This document shows, piece after piece, positions 54,775 through 64,000 of a stretch of DNA of 64,000 bases (positions are counted from its first letter, which is position 1; each line of letters starts with the position of its first letter). The notes beneath the pieces were generated by a model. It did not search any database, was not told the origin of the DNA, and worked only from the letters and a program-made list of their open reading frames with translations. The position numbers and the translations under genes were made by a program. Origin of the DNA: Aeromonas eucrenophila (GTDB taxonomy: Bacteria; Pseudomonadota; Gammaproteobacteria; Enterobacterales; Aeromonadaceae); assembly GCF_000819865.1 (NCBI RefSeq), contig NZ_CDDF01000008.1, forward strand, positions 1-64,000, written 5' to 3'.

Positions 54775-56340
54775 TCAGCTGGCGAGCGACATGGCCCGGC
54801 TGGCCGCCTCCGCCCGCAGCACAGCACAAAACTGCCGGAGCGGCACCGGGCGACCGAACAGATAGCCCTGCAGGTAGGTCACCTTGCCCTTGAGATAATT
54901 CGCCTGCTGGCGGGTCTCGACCCCTTCGGCGATCAGGGTCAGTCCGAGCCGGTGGCCGAGATCGATCACGTTGGCGACTATGTGCTCGGACAGGGATTCG
55001 GTGCCGATCCGGCCGATGAAGGATTGATCGATCTTGAGGTAGTCCACATTGAATTGCTGCAGATAGACCAGGCTGGAGTGGCCGGTGCCGAAGTCATCCA
55101 TGGCCAACCTGACCCCCATCTCGTTCAGTTGCCTGAACAGCGAGAGGGTATGGGGATCCGCCACCAGCAGCTCGCGCTCGGTCAGCTCGAGCACCAGCAC
55201 CACCTTGCCCGGCTCGAAGCGGGCGAGAAACTCGCGGCACTCCCTCAGCAGAATGTAGTCACGGCAATGGGCCGCGCTGATGTTGAAGCTGATGTGAAAA
55301 CCTTCGGGCAGACGCCGCTGTTCGGCGGCCAGCCGCTGACCCACCTCCGCCATGATGAGGCTGGTCATGGGCACGATCAGGCCGCTGACCTCCGCCTGGG
55401 GGATGAACAGGTCCGGGCGGATCAGGCCCGCGTTCGGATGCTGCCAGCGCATCAGCACCTCGGCCCCCATGATCCGCTCGCCATCGGTCGACACCAGGGG
55501 CTGCAGGAAGGGGACAAATTCCCGCGCCTGCAAGGCGCGCGCCAGCTCGTTGGCCGGGGAGCGGGGACGACTCAGCAGCCACCACATGAGCAGGGCAAAG
55601 CCGATGCAGATCCCCATCAGCACCAGCAGTCCAAACCAACGGTGCTGCAACAACCCTTGCCAGCTGGTGGAAAACTTCTGCCCCACGTAAATGGCGAGGG
55701 GATAATCCTGCGAGCGCAGCATGACATGGGCATCGCCGGACAGGGCGGGGGCCTCGCTGAAGAAGTTGCCCTGCTCATCGAGCCAGTGGCTACCGACGTT
55801 CAGCATCAGCTCGAGGGAGGGAATATGAAGGCTCAGGATGAAGCTGAGGTAGTCGCCATCGATGAGCGCCAGGGTGGACGCCTCCCCCTGCACGGCCCGC
55901 ACCGCCAGGAAGGGGTGACCATTGCGAACGGGGCTGCTGTTGCTCAGCAGCAGCTGCCCCTGGCTGTATTTCTCCGCCGCATAGGGCATCTGATAGGAGC
56001 CGAAGAAGGAGGTGCAGTAGATGTTGCCCTGATGCGCCAGATTGACCGAGCGGATGAAAGACTCCATGGCCGCCTTCTCCCTCAGATCGAACAGCACGGC
56101 TTCGCAGGGCTTGCCCAGCAGCGGCAACGCATTGCGGTTAGCCTCCTTGGCATGCCCCAGCATGTTTTCCAGCATGGTCATGGCGCGATCCGCCGCCTGA
56201 TTGGATTCCAGCAACAGACCCGCCTGATAACGGTTGTACAGCGCCCAGCTGCCGAGCAGCATGGGCAGTGTGAATACCAGCAAGGTGATGGTCAGACGCA
56301 GCCAGGGCCGAGCCGTGTCGAATGCGGGGGAATAGGTCAT
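54775..56340 (-). CDS. CSS-domain EAL phosphodiesterase (c-di-GMP), copy 1
   Basis: A 521-residue membrane protein. Two helices at about residues 14-34 and 232-256 bracket a periplasmic CSS-like sensor that keeps two cysteines, in GKPCEAV and IYCTSFFG. The cytosolic EAL domain (about 265-510) has AEVLMRW in place of strict EAL plus NISAAHCRD, ELTERELL, DDFGTGHSS, DYLKID, IAEGVET and QGYLFGRP, so it should be active. In E. coli PdeC such cysteines sense envelope redox state. It hydrolyses c-di-GMP, favouring motility. Confidence 0.9.
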   Translation of the reverse strand: MTYSPAFDTARPWLRLTITLLVFTLPMLLGSWALYNRYQAGLLLESNQAADRAMTMLENMLGHAKEANRNALPLLGKPCEAVLFDLREKAAMESFIRSVNLAHQGNIYCTSFFGSYQMPYAAEKYSQGQLLLSNSSPVRNGHPFLAVRAVQGEASTLALIDGDYLSFILSLHIPSLELMLNVGSHWLDEQGNFFSEAPALSGDAHVMLRSQDYPLAIYVGQKFSTSWQGLLQHRWFGLLVLMGICIGFALLMWWLLSRPRSPANELARALQAREFVPFLQPLVSTDGERIMGAEVLMRWQHPNAGLIRPDLFIPQAEVSGLIVPMTSLIMAEVGQRLAAEQRRLPEGFHISFNISAAHCRDYILLRECREFLARFEPGKVVLVLELTERELLVADPHTLSLFRQLNEMGVRLAMDDFGTGHSSLVYLQQFNVDYLKIDQSFIGRIGTESLSEHIVANVIDLGHRLGLTLIAEGVETRQQANYLKGKVTYLQGYLFGRPVPLRQFCAVLRAEAASRAMSLAS

Positions 56341-56452
56341 GGGTGGTCCTGCTGCACAAGGACCGCCATGTTAACGATAGAAACTGAACCCAGGCCTAAC
56401 CGTACAAAAAACAACCACACCAAGATGTTCTGGCGGGCGCCATGAGGCGCCC

Positions 56453-58027
56453 CTAGGCAAGATCCGCGAGCCTCGGCTCCGCCGACCCGGCTTCCGGCTG
56501 CAGCTCGGCGCAGAATTGCGGCAGCGGGATCGGCTGACCGAACAGGTAGCCCTGCAGATAGTCGACCCCCTTGTCGCGCAGATAATCGGCCTGCGCCTCG
56601 GTCTCGACCCCTTCCGCCACCAGCGCCAGCCCCAGCCGCGAGCCCAGATCGATGACGTTGTCCACTATGTGTTCGGAGAGGGACTCGGTGCCGATCCGGC
56701 CGATGAAGGAGCGGTCAATCTTGAGATAGTCCACGTGGAACTGCTGCAGATAGAGGAGGCTGGAATGGCCGGTGCCGAAGTCGTCGACCGCCAGCTTGAC
56801 CCCCATCTCGTCCAGCTGCTTGAACAGGGAGAGCGTGTGCGCGTCCGCCACCAGCAGCTCGCGCTCGGTCAGCTCCAGCACCAGCACCACCCGGCCCGGG
56901 ATGAAGTGCGCGAGGAAGCCGCGGCACTCCTCCAGCAGGGAGAGATCCCGGCAATGGGCCGCGCTGATGTTGAGTCCGACATGGAAGCCGTCCGGCAGCT
57001 TGTCCTGCCGGGCCGCCAGTTGCACGGCCACCGCCTGGATCAGCTGGCTGGTCATGGGGACTATCACCCCGCACTCCTCGGCCTGGGGAATGAACAGGTC
57101 GGGGCGGATCAGACCCGAGCTCGGGTGCTGCCAGCGCATCAGCACCTCGGCCCCCATCACCTTGCCGTCGCCACTGGTCACCAGGGGTTGCAGATAGGGC
57201 ACGAACTCCCGCGCCCGCAGCGCCCGCTTCAGCTCCCCCTCCATGGAGCGTGGCCGCCCCAGCAGCCACCACACCAGCAGCGAGATGCACAGCGAGAAGC
57301 CCAGCAGCATCAGGATGGTCAGGTGCCTGACATGCCACAGCGCCCCCCAGATGGAGGGCAGTTCGAAACCGGCATAGACGGAGAGCGGATAGTGCTCGGA
57401 CTTGAGCTTGTGCACCGCCAGGGTCGGCAATCTGTGATAGCCCTCCATCAGGTGCCCCTTCTCATCCAGCCAGGCGTTGCCCACATGCAGCTGCACCTCC
57501 CCCGAGACCGGGGCACTCAGGGCCAGCATCAGCTTCAGGTATTCGCTGTCGATGGTGCTGAGCACGGCCCCATCCTGCGATTCGGTGCGCACCGCCAGCA
57601 TGGGGTGATTGGCCCTGACCGGATTGCCCGACAGCAGGCGCAGGAAGCCCCCGCTGTAGGCACCGACATCGTCCTCCCAGTGCACATCCCCGAACAGCGA
57701 GTTGCAGTAGACCCCGTAGTCGTTGATGAGGCTGGCGCTACGGACGAAAGGGGTCAGCGTCACCTCCTTGCGCAACGTCAGCAGCGAGGTTTTGCAGGGG
57801 TGCCTGATCAGCGGGAAGATGTTTCTGTTGGCCCCCTCGGCATGATGCAGCATCGCCTCCATCAGGCGTACCGCCTTGGTGGCGGCCAGCTCGGATTGCT
57901 TGTCCAGGGTGTGCAGATAGTTGCTGTGCAGCTCCCACAGGCCCACCGAGGTCGGGAGCGCAAACACCAGCAAGGCACATAACAGCCGCCAGCAGGGGCG
58001 CGCGGCATCTAATCCCAATAGAAACAT
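56453..58027 (-). CDS. CSS-domain EAL phosphodiesterase (c-di-GMP), copy 2
   Basis: A 524-residue paralogue of the gene at 54775, with the same plan: helix, periplasmic CSS-like domain with cysteines in RHPCKTS and VYCNSLFG, helix, then EAL domain with AEVLMRW, ELTERELL, DDFGTGHSS, DYLKIDRSF and VAEGVET. The EAL halves are very similar, while the periplasmic halves have diverged, as expected for duplicated receptors tuned to different signals. The ATG at 58027 gives a normal N-terminal helix; a longer frame was rejected. A GGGCGCC/GGCGCCC hairpin lies just after its stop. Confidence 0.9.
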   Translation of the reverse strand: MFLLGLDAARPCWRLLCALLVFALPTSVGLWELHSNYLHTLDKQSELAATKAVRLMEAMLHHAEGANRNIFPLIRHPCKTSLLTLRKEVTLTPFVRSASLINDYGVYCNSLFGDVHWEDDVGAYSGGFLRLLSGNPVRANHPMLAVRTESQDGAVLSTIDSEYLKLMLALSAPVSGEVQLHVGNAWLDEKGHLMEGYHRLPTLAVHKLKSEHYPLSVYAGFELPSIWGALWHVRHLTILMLLGFSLCISLLVWWLLGRPRSMEGELKRALRAREFVPYLQPLVTSGDGKVMGAEVLMRWQHPSSGLIRPDLFIPQAEECGVIVPMTSQLIQAVAVQLAARQDKLPDGFHVGLNISAAHCRDLSLLEECRGFLAHFIPGRVVLVLELTERELLVADAHTLSLFKQLDEMGVKLAVDDFGTGHSSLLYLQQFHVDYLKIDRSFIGRIGTESLSEHIVDNVIDLGSRLGLALVAEGVETEAQADYLRDKGVDYLQGYLFGQPIPLPQFCAELQPEAGSAEPRLADLA

Positions 58028-58291
58028 TGTCTGACCATCCAGGAATGAGGCGGGTAGAACGACCAGCCCCATGAGTCGGCACCTTGCCGGCATGAGGCCC
58101 AGAGTCGCAGCCAAAAAAGCGGGGCATGATACAGCGGCCGATCCGTTGCACTCACGAACCAGATCAGTTTTTACTCAATAAAGAGAGAAATGCGTCGAGG
58201 GGGATGGTGGGGCATGGGGCGTTCCGCTCCCCTTATCTCGCCAGCGTCAGGCCGCAGGATCCTGAGGCGTCTCATCCTGCTTGGCGCCATG
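58028..58291 (-). other. Gene-free region between acnB terminator and the second CSS-EAL gene
   Basis: 264 bp upstream of the CSS-EAL gene. It should contain its promoter. No regulatory palindrome or RNA was recognised. Confidence 0.5.
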
Positions 58292-58322
58292 AAAAAGCCC
58301 CGGCAAGGGCCGGGGCTTTTTA
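58292..58322 (-). terminator. Terminator after acnB
   Basis: AAAAAGCCCCGG / CCGGGGCTTTTT, 12-bp arms, with T run on the minus strand, 33 bp past the acnB stop. Confidence 0.92.
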
Positions 58323-58354
58323 TCAGACTGCGTGCGCCGCGTCGGCGCCCAGCC

Positions 58355-60952
58355 TTACACCGCTTGCTGCAAGATCACCGCATCGGCCTTCTTGGTATAG
58401 GAGGCGATCTCGTTGAAGTTGAGGTAGCGATAGGTATCGGCCGCGGTGGCATCCAGCGCCTTGGCGTACTGCAGGTACTCCGCCACGGTCGGGATCTTGC
58501 CGGTGATGGCGGCAACCGCGGCCAGCTCGGCGGAGGCCAGGTAGACGTTGGCACCCTTGCCCAGACGGTTCGGGAAGTTACGGGTTGAGGTGGAGACCAC
58601 GGAAGCCCCCTCCGCAACCCGCGCCTGGTTACCCATGCACAGGGAGCAGCCCGGGATCTCGATGCGGGCACCGACCCGGCCGAAGATGCCGTAGTAGCCC
58701 TCTTCGGTCAGCTGATCCTTGTCCATCTTGGTGGGCGGGGCTATCCACATGCGGGTCGGCAGCTCGCCCTGGTACTTCTCGAGCAGCTTGCCGGCGGCGC
58801 GGAAGTGGCCGATGTTGGTCATGCAGGATCCGATGAACACCTCATCGATCTGGCAGCCAGCCACGTCGCTCAGCAGGCGGGCATCGTCCGGATCGTTCGG
58901 CGCACAAAGGATGGGTTCCTTGATGGTGGCGAGATCGATCTCGATGATTTCGGCGTACTCGGCATCCTTGTCCGCCTCCATCAGCACCGGATTGGCCAGC
59001 CACTCCTCCATCCCCCTGATACGGCGGGTGATGGTGCGTACGTCGCCGTAGCCTTCGGACAGCATCCACTTCAGCATGACGATGTTGGACTTGAGGTACT
59101 CGATGATCGGTGCCTGATCCAGCTTGATGGTACAACCGGCGGCGGAGCGCTCGGCGCTGGCGTCGGCCAGCTCGAACGCCTGCTCCACCTTCAGGGTCGG
59201 CAGCCCCTCGATCTCGAGGATGCGGCCGGAGAAGATGTTCTTCTTGCCCGCCTTCTCCACGGTCAGCAGGCCACGCTGGATGGCGGCGTAGGGGATGGCA
59301 TGGACCAGGTCACGCAGGGTGATGCCCGGTTGCAGCTCGCCCTTGAAGCGCACCAGCACGGATTCCGGCATGTCCAGCGGCATCACGCCGGTGGCGGCGG
59401 CGAAGGCCACGAGACCAGAGCCCGCCGGGAAGGAGATCCCGATGGGGAAACGGGTGTGAGAGTCACCGCCGGTGCCCACGGTGTCCGGCAGCAGCATGCG
59501 ATTCAGCCAGGAGTGGATGACGCCGTCACCGGGACGCAGGGAGACGCCGCCGCGGTTCATGATGAAGTCCGGCAAGGTGTGGTGGGTCTGCACGTCGATG
59601 GGCTTCGGATAGGCGGCGGTGTGGCAGAAGGACTGCATGGTCAGATCGGCGGAGAAGCCGAGGCAGGCCAAGTCTTTCAGCTCATCCCGGGTCATCGGGC
59701 CCGTGGTGTCCTGGGAGCCGACCGTGGTCATGCGGGGCTCGCAGTAGGTGCCGGGACGGATGCCCTGCACGCCGCAGGCCTTGCCCACCATCTTCTGGGC
59801 CAGGGTGTAACCCTTGCCGGTGTCGGCCACGGGCACAGGGCGACGGAACACAGTGGAGAACGGCAGCGCCAGCGCCTCGCGCGCCTTGTCGGTCAGGCCG
59901 CGGCCGATGATCAGCGGGATACGGCCACCGGCGCGCACCTCGTCGATCAGCACCTCGGTCTTGAGGGTGAACTCGGCCAGCACCTCACCGGTGCCGTGGC
60001 GGGTGATCTTGCCCTCATAGGGGAAGATGTCGATCACATCGCCCATCTCCAGCTTGGAGACATCCACTTCGATGGGCAGGGCACCGGCATCTTCCATGGT
60101 GTTGAAGAAAATGGGGGCGATCTTGCCGCCGAGGCAGACGCCGCCGGCACGCTTGTTCGGCACGAACGGGATGTCGTCGCCCATGAACCAGAGCACCGAG
60201 TTGGTGGCGGACTTGCGGGAAGAGCCGGTACCGACCACGTCACCGACGTAGGCCAGCGGGAAGCCGGTCTGCTTGAGCTCTTCGATGGCCTTGACCGGGC
60301 CTATCACACCGTCTTTGTCCGGGGTGATGCCGGGGCGGGCGTTTTTCAGCATGGCCAGGGCATGGAGCGGGATGTCGGGACGGGACCAGGCATCCGGCGC
60401 CGGAGACAGGTCATCGGTGTTGGTCTCACCGGTCACCTTGAACACGGTGACGGTGATCTTCTCGGCCAGGGCCGGGCGGTTCAGGAACCACTCGGCATCG
60501 GCCCAGGACTGCAGCACCCGTTGGGCGTGCGCGTTACCGGCCTTGGCCTTCTCTTCCACGTCGTGGAAGGAGTCGAACATCAGCAGGGTGTGGGAGAGGC
60601 CCTTGGCAGCAAGAGGGGCCAGCTCGGCATCATCCAGCAGATCGATCAGCGGCTGGATGTTGTAACCACCCTGCATGGTGCCGAGCAGCTCGACGGCTTC
60701 GGCCGCGGTCAGGATCGGGGAGTGCGCCTCGCCCTTGGCGACGGCGGTGAGGAAACCGGCCTTCACATAGGCCGCTTCATCAACACCAGGTGGAATTCGG
60801 GAGGACAACAGTTCTTTCAGAAAATCTTGTTCACCGGCGGGCGGGTTCTTGAGCAGTTCAACCAGGGCGGCGACTTGCTCTGCATCCAGAGGTTTGGCAA
60901 CCACGCCCTCGGCGGCACGTTCTGCGACGTGTTTACGGTAGGTTTCAAGCAC
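58355..60952 (-). CDS. acnB: Aconitate hydratase B
   Basis: An 865-residue TCA-cycle enzyme interconverting citrate and isocitrate, exactly the length of E. coli AcnB. The HEAT-like domain (LEKYRKH-type start, here [16 protein letters not shown]), the swivel domain [16 protein letters not shown], and the [4Fe-4S] cysteines in [11 protein letters not shown] and [11 protein letters not shown] are present. The GTG at 60952, preceded by AGAGGA, is chosen because it gives family length; the open frame extends 13 codons further. AcnB without iron acts as an mRNA-binding regulator in E. coli. Confidence 0.96.
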   Translation of the reverse strand: MLETYRKHVAERAAEGVVAKPLDAEQVAALVELLKNPPAGEQDFLKELLSSRIPPGVDEAAYVKAGFLTAVAKGEAHSPILTAAEAVELLGTMQGGYNIQPLIDLLDDAELAPLAAKGLSHTLLMFDSFHDVEEKAKAGNAHAQRVLQSWADAEWFLNRPALAEKITVTVFKVTGETNTDDLSPAPDAWSRPDIPLHALAMLKNARPGITPDKDGVIGPVKAIEELKQTGFPLAYVGDVVGTGSSRKSATNSVLWFMGDDIPFVPNKRAGGVCLGGKIAPIFFNTMEDAGALPIEVDVSKLEMGDVIDIFPYEGKITRHGTGEVLAEFTLKTEVLIDEVRAGGRIPLIIGRGLTDKAREALALPFSTVFRRPVPVADTGKGYTLAQKMVGKACGVQGIRPGTYCEPRMTTVGSQDTTGPMTRDELKDLACLGFSADLTMQSFCHTAAYPKPIDVQTHHTLPDFIMNRGGVSLRPGDGVIHSWLNRMLLPDTVGTGGDSHTRFPIGISFPAGSGLVAFAAATGVMPLDMPESVLVRFKGELQPGITLRDLVHAIPYAAIQRGLLTVEKAGKKNIFSGRILEIEGLPTLKVEQAFELADASAERSAAGCTIKLDQAPIIEYLKSNIVMLKWMLSEGYGDVRTITRRIRGMEEWLANPVLMEADKDAEYAEIIEIDLATIKEPILCAPNDPDDARLLSDVAGCQIDEVFIGSCMTNIGHFRAAGKLLEKYQGELPTRMWIAPPTKMDKDQLTEEGYYGIFGRVGARIEIPGCSLCMGNQARVAEGASVVSTSTRNFPNRLGKGANVYLASAELAAVAAITGKIPTVAEYLQYAKALDATAADTYRYLNFNEIASYTKKADAVILQQAV

Positions 60953-61180
60953 GACTAATTCCTCTTTGGTCTTTTTTTGGGGTTCGCCCAAGCTCGCGGC
61001 GATCGTCCTTGCGGGACACCCGTAGGGTGCCCCCCACTATATAAGTTTTAACGAGTAAGTAAAATCCAAACCCTGCTCACTTATTCATCAAACCAACATA
61101 ACTAGCTAACCTTGCTCAGGTTTTTTAAAAGTACAAAAAACGCGCCAGATGCAAATTAACAAAAAGGCAGCATTTCCCCC
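60953..61180 (-). promoter_or_regulatory. Upstream region of acnB
   Basis: 228 bp. It includes a TATAAG-like promoter element near 61040 and a hairpin GGGACACCCGTAGGGTGCCCCC at about 61013-61034. No operator was identified with confidence. Confidence 0.45.
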
Positions 61181-63439
61181 TTATTCAAAGGTGGTGCCCA
61201 ATTGCAGATAGAACATGTCGTGCCCCCCCTCCGCCACGCCATAACCGAGGAAGATGGGGCCGAGGAAGCTCTCCACCCCCACATAGACGGAGCCGGCGGT
61301 GTAGGAGGACTCCAGGCTGATGTCCGCGCCCTTGTCCCAGACCCCGCCCTGCTCGAGGGAGCCGCCGAGGAACAGCGGTGCCTTGACGGCGCCGAAGTCG
61401 TTGTCCGCCACCCGATAGATGTAGCGCAGACCGCTGAACAGGCTGTAGCGGCCGCTCAGCTGGTAGTGCTGGAAGCCGGACAGCCGGAACAGGCCGCCGA
61501 GATCCTGCACGAACAGTGGCACCTCTTCCTCCGAGGTGGAGCCGCCCCCTTCCAGCATCAGGTTGAGGCTGTGTCGCCCCCATGACCATGGCTTGATCAG
61601 CGCCAGGTGATAGTTGATCCCCTCGGTATTTTCGGTCGGCGCATTGGTCGGTTCGACCTTGATGTGGGAGTAGCCGCCCTTGATGTCCCAGTAGATCCCC
61701 TCGTAGGGGAAGTAGCGACTGTCGAGGGTATCGTGCTCGAAGCGGACATAGGGTCCCCAAGAGGAGGCATCCGCATCCGCATCGGACAGGTTCTGAATAT
61801 CGACGCTGCCCACCTTGCCCTCCAGCCCCAGGGACAGCCGGCTCCAGGGCTGACGGTTCCAGCCGACGGAGAGATCTACGCTGGTGAAGCTGTACTCCGA
61901 GTCCAGATAACTCACGCCGGACGTCTGCACTTCATCTTCCGGGAAGAAGACCCGGCGCTGGGTCTTGTCATAAGCCAGACTCGCCTCGCCGAAGAAGGTC
62001 TGGGAGGGCTCGAGCGGGGTGTAGAAGTCGGTCTTGAGGTGCTTGGCCGTGCCCAAGGAAGCCTCGGTCAGCCACTCGGCCCCCCAGTCATTGACGTTGG
62101 TCAGGTTGTAGGACATGCCGACGTTATAGTTGGAGGTGCTCTCGAAATCATCGGAGAAACCGAGCTGGAAGTTGAGATAACCCGGCCCCCAGTTCTTCTC
62201 GCTGGCATTGACCACCAGCACGTTCTCACCGCTCCGCTCCTCCACCTCATAGGTGATGCGATCAAACGACTCCAGCGCATAGAGCCGGCGGATGCCCGCC
62301 TCCAGGCTCTCATAGGTCTGCACCTTGTCCGGGCGCACCTTGAGCATGGCGCGCACAGTGTCGTCGGAGAGACGCGACTTGTTGACGATCTCCACCTTGT
62401 CGATGTAGTAGGCCGGCTGACCGCTGCGCTCGGCGCGGCGGCTCAACTTCTGGTTGCGGTAATCGGCATAGCGTTCCGGCGAGAGCGACAGGGCATCGAG
62501 CTGGCTAGAGGCGCGGTTGGCCACCACCTCCCCGACCCGGATCCCCTCCGGCATGCGGGCAAAATCGGCGATGCCCATGTCGCCGAACTCGGGACTGAGC
62601 AGCACATCCTTGGGCCCCAGCAGGGCCTTCTGCTTGTCGGTGCCGACCTGGGTCATGTAGGTGGTGAGCTGATCGATCATCGCCAGCCCCGACTTCAGCG
62701 ACTCACGGGTGCGCAGCTTGGCACCTATGTCCACCGCGATGACGATGTCGGCCCCCATGGCCTTGGCCACGTCCACCGGCATGTTGTTGACAGTGCCGCC
62801 GTCGGCCAGGATATGCCCCTCCCACTCCACCGGCTTGAGGGCGCCGGGGATGGACATGGAGGCCTGCATCGCCTTGGCGAGGCTGCCGTGATCCAGCACG
62901 AAGGGGGTCACCGTCTCCATGTCCGTGGCCATGGCGCGGTAGGGAATGGGCAGGTTGTCGAAACTCTTCTGCACCGGCAGGTTGGAGGTCGCGTGACGCA
63001 GCAGGCTGGCCATGGACTGGCCCTGGAAGAAGCCGTCCGGCAACTGGACAGAATCACCATTGACGCCGATGTCGGTACGCAGCTGGTATTTCTCGCTCTG
63101 CTGCTTCTTGCGCAGGGAGAGTTCATCGCGGCCGACCTTGTCCTGATAGCCCTTGTTCCAGTCGATGGAGAGGGTCATGCGCTCCACCTCCTCGGCGCTG
63201 AGCCCCATGGCGTACATGCCCGCCACGTAGGAGCCCATGCTGGTGCCCACCACTATGTCGACCGGTATGCGCTTCTCTTCCAGCACCTTGAGCACCCCGA
63301 TGTGGGCCGCCCCCTTGGCGCCGCCACCGCTCAGCACCAACGCGATCCTGGGTCGATCAGACTGGGCCGCCGCCATGAAAGGCAGAGTCGCCAGCAAGAG
63401 CAGAAGCAGGTGGGTCCATCCCCGATGAAAGATGCGCAT
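61181..63439 (-). CDS. Patatin-like phospholipase, PlpD-type (type Vd autotransporter)
   Basis: A 752-residue protein. A signal peptide at about residues 1-25 (ending MAAA) is followed by a patatin domain with oxyanion GGGAKG (38-43), nucleophile GTSMG (Ser67) and catalytic Asp in DGG (about 215). A POTRA-like segment (about 350-420) precedes a long C-terminal beta-barrel. This order is that of P. aeruginosa PlpD, in which the barrel anchors the lipase in the outer membrane. Starts at 63439 or 63451 are both possible. It is divergent from a chemoreceptor gene. Confidence 0.85.
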   Translation of the reverse strand: MRIFHRGWTHLLLLLLATLPFMAAAQSDRPRIALVLSGGGAKGAAHIGVLKVLEEKRIPVDIVVGTSMGSYVAGMYAMGLSAEEVERMTLSIDWNKGYQDKVGRDELSLRKKQQSEKYQLRTDIGVNGDSVQLPDGFFQGQSMASLLRHATSNLPVQKSFDNLPIPYRAMATDMETVTPFVLDHGSLAKAMQASMSIPGALKPVEWEGHILADGGTVNNMPVDVAKAMGADIVIAVDIGAKLRTRESLKSGLAMIDQLTTYMTQVGTDKQKALLGPKDVLLSPEFGDMGIADFARMPEGIRVGEVVANRASSQLDALSLSPERYADYRNQKLSRRAERSGQPAYYIDKVEIVNKSRLSDDTVRAMLKVRPDKVQTYESLEAGIRRLYALESFDRITYEVEERSGENVLVVNASEKNWGPGYLNFQLGFSDDFESTSNYNVGMSYNLTNVNDWGAEWLTEASLGTAKHLKTDFYTPLEPSQTFFGEASLAYDKTQRRVFFPEDEVQTSGVSYLDSEYSFTSVDLSVGWNRQPWSRLSLGLEGKVGSVDIQNLSDADADASSWGPYVRFEHDTLDSRYFPYEGIYWDIKGGYSHIKVEPTNAPTENTEGINYHLALIKPWSWGRHSLNLMLEGGGSTSEEEVPLFVQDLGGLFRLSGFQHYQLSGRYSLFSGLRYIYRVADNDFGAVKAPLFLGGSLEQGGVWDKGADISLESSYTAGSVYVGVESFLGPIFLGYGVAEGGHDMFYLQLGTTFE

Positions 63440-63701
63440 ATGATTGTCCATTGATCCAGTGCGAGCCGAGTGAGCCGTGATGCCTACTATAAGATGAGGA
63501 ACTGTAACCGCAACTGCCTGTGCTGGCGAGATTTCATCAAGATCCCGTCGGCCGGCCGGGAGCATGGGCGGCGTCAATCCAGTCCCGGCCTGATGTGAGC
63601 GCAAACGTTAATCGGCAATAAACGCCGGCATCGCCTCAAGGGCGCGGGTCGGCGGCCGCTAATATGGGCTCAACCTTCGGCCCACACTCCCGAGTCACCC
63701 T
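63440..63701. promoter_or_regulatory. Divergent promoter region of the patatin and chemoreceptor genes
   Basis: 262 bp with no gene. It must hold two divergent promoters. No known motif was assigned. Confidence 0.45.
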
Positions 63702-64000
63702 ATGTTTGCAAGCCTGACACTCAAACAGAAAATTCTGGCCACCGTCATCCTGGCCGTGGCGCTCTCCTGCCTGCTGGTGGGCTACTTCAGCCAGCGCTCG
63801 GCCCAGCAGCTGATCGAGGCCCGCATGTTCGAGCAGGAGTTGCCGAACCTGACCCAGCGCATCGGCAAGGAGATCGAGAAGGATCTCACCTCGGTCGCCA
63901 ATGCCGCCAAACAGCTCGCCAACGATCGCTTCGTGCTGGACTGGGTGGCCCGTGGCATGCCCAAGGAGCAGGAGTCCATCCTCGTCGATCAGCTCAAGGA
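63702..64000 (+). CDS. Methyl-accepting chemotaxis protein, 5' part
   Basis: The frame opens with ATG at 63702 and runs off the window end without a stop, 99 codons so far. Residues 8-28 form a membrane helix (KILATVILAVALSCLLVGYF), followed by a periplasmic helix (LPNLTQRIGKEIEKDLTSVANAAKQLA) as in chemoreceptors with Cache-type sensors. The signalling domain would lie beyond the window. Assignment rests on the N-terminal part only. Confidence 0.7.
   Translation, partial: MFASLTLKQKILATVILAVALSCLLVGYFSQRSAQQLIEARMFEQELPNLTQRIGKEIEKDLTSVANAAKQLANDRFVLDWVARGMPKEQESILVDQLK

Noticed and set aside
58805..60958. Plus-strand open frame of 717 codons opposite acnB
   Set aside because: Antisense shadow of the acnB gene with no recognisable domain.

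Overview
The window looks like chromosomal DNA of an Aeromonas-like gammaproteobacterium. The signs are high GC (roughly 60%), E. coli/Vibrio-type gene families (TmcA, HlyU family, Bfd-Bfr, AcnB, MgsA, TreRBC, FolB/FolK, PlsY), a caa3-type cytochrome oxidase cluster and a PTS-based beta-glucoside system. The genus is an inference from gene content and style. No prophage, transposase, integrase, CRISPR array or plasmid function was seen.

Layout. 0-9.2 kb: tRNA-Leu(CAG), a ComFB-like protein, a small membrane protein under a perfect Fur box, an NhaC-family antiporter, then a LysR regulator followed by a polyamine-type ABC transporter (ydcSTUV) and an aminobutyraldehyde dehydrogenase (patD). 9.2-16.8 kb: cytochrome c oxidase subunits and assembly factors (ctaC-ctaD-ctaG-ctaE, DUF2909, SURF1, an unnamed protein, ctaA, ctaB). 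17-25.5 kb: tmcA-hlyU, bfd-bfr (probably Fur controlled), a DUF885 lipoprotein, mgsA, a SieB-like membrane protein, and a yybP-ykoY (Mn2+) riboswitch in front of a CaCA-family antiporter. 25.5-36.5 kb: asparaginase, a small metal-binding protein, then a LacI-controlled cellobiose/beta-glucoside regulon (regulator, porin, ROK kinase, EIIA, GH1 phospho-glucosidase, EIIC, EIIB), a divergent orphan EIIC, and an AEC transporter beside the decayed tail of a second copy. 36.6-41.6 kb: treR, a TreR operator, treB, treC and a maltose-acetyltransferase-type gene. 41.6-48.2 kb: a YohC-like protein, a K+ channel with a large cytosolic domain, OmpA, then an AT-rich accessory patch between a decayed tRNA array (45.45-45.59 kb) and the live array tRNA-Phe-Thr-Phe-Asn (47.77-48.17 kb). 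48.2-64 kb: plsY, folB-folK, a YbaK-type deacylase, an MdtD-like exporter, a CobW GTPase with a flavin oxidase, two tandem CSS-EAL phosphodiesterases, acnB, a patatin-type secreted phospholipase and the start of a chemotaxis receptor.

How the genes work together. The beta-glucoside genes form one pathway: porin entry, PTS uptake with phosphorylation, hydrolysis to glucose plus glucose-6-phosphate, and probably phosphorylation of the free glucose by the ROK kinase. Matching palindromes lie upstream of the regulator gene and of the EIIB-led operon. The tre genes repeat this logic with a TreR palindrome. The ydc-pat block couples uptake of a polyamine-like substrate to oxidation of an aminoaldehyde. 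The strongest less-expected signals are the riboswitch-antiporter unit, the decayed tRNA array flanking foreign-looking DNA, the AEC gene remnant, the orphan EIIC and the Fur-box-controlled 73-residue protein. I did not find a clearly novel multi-gene system.
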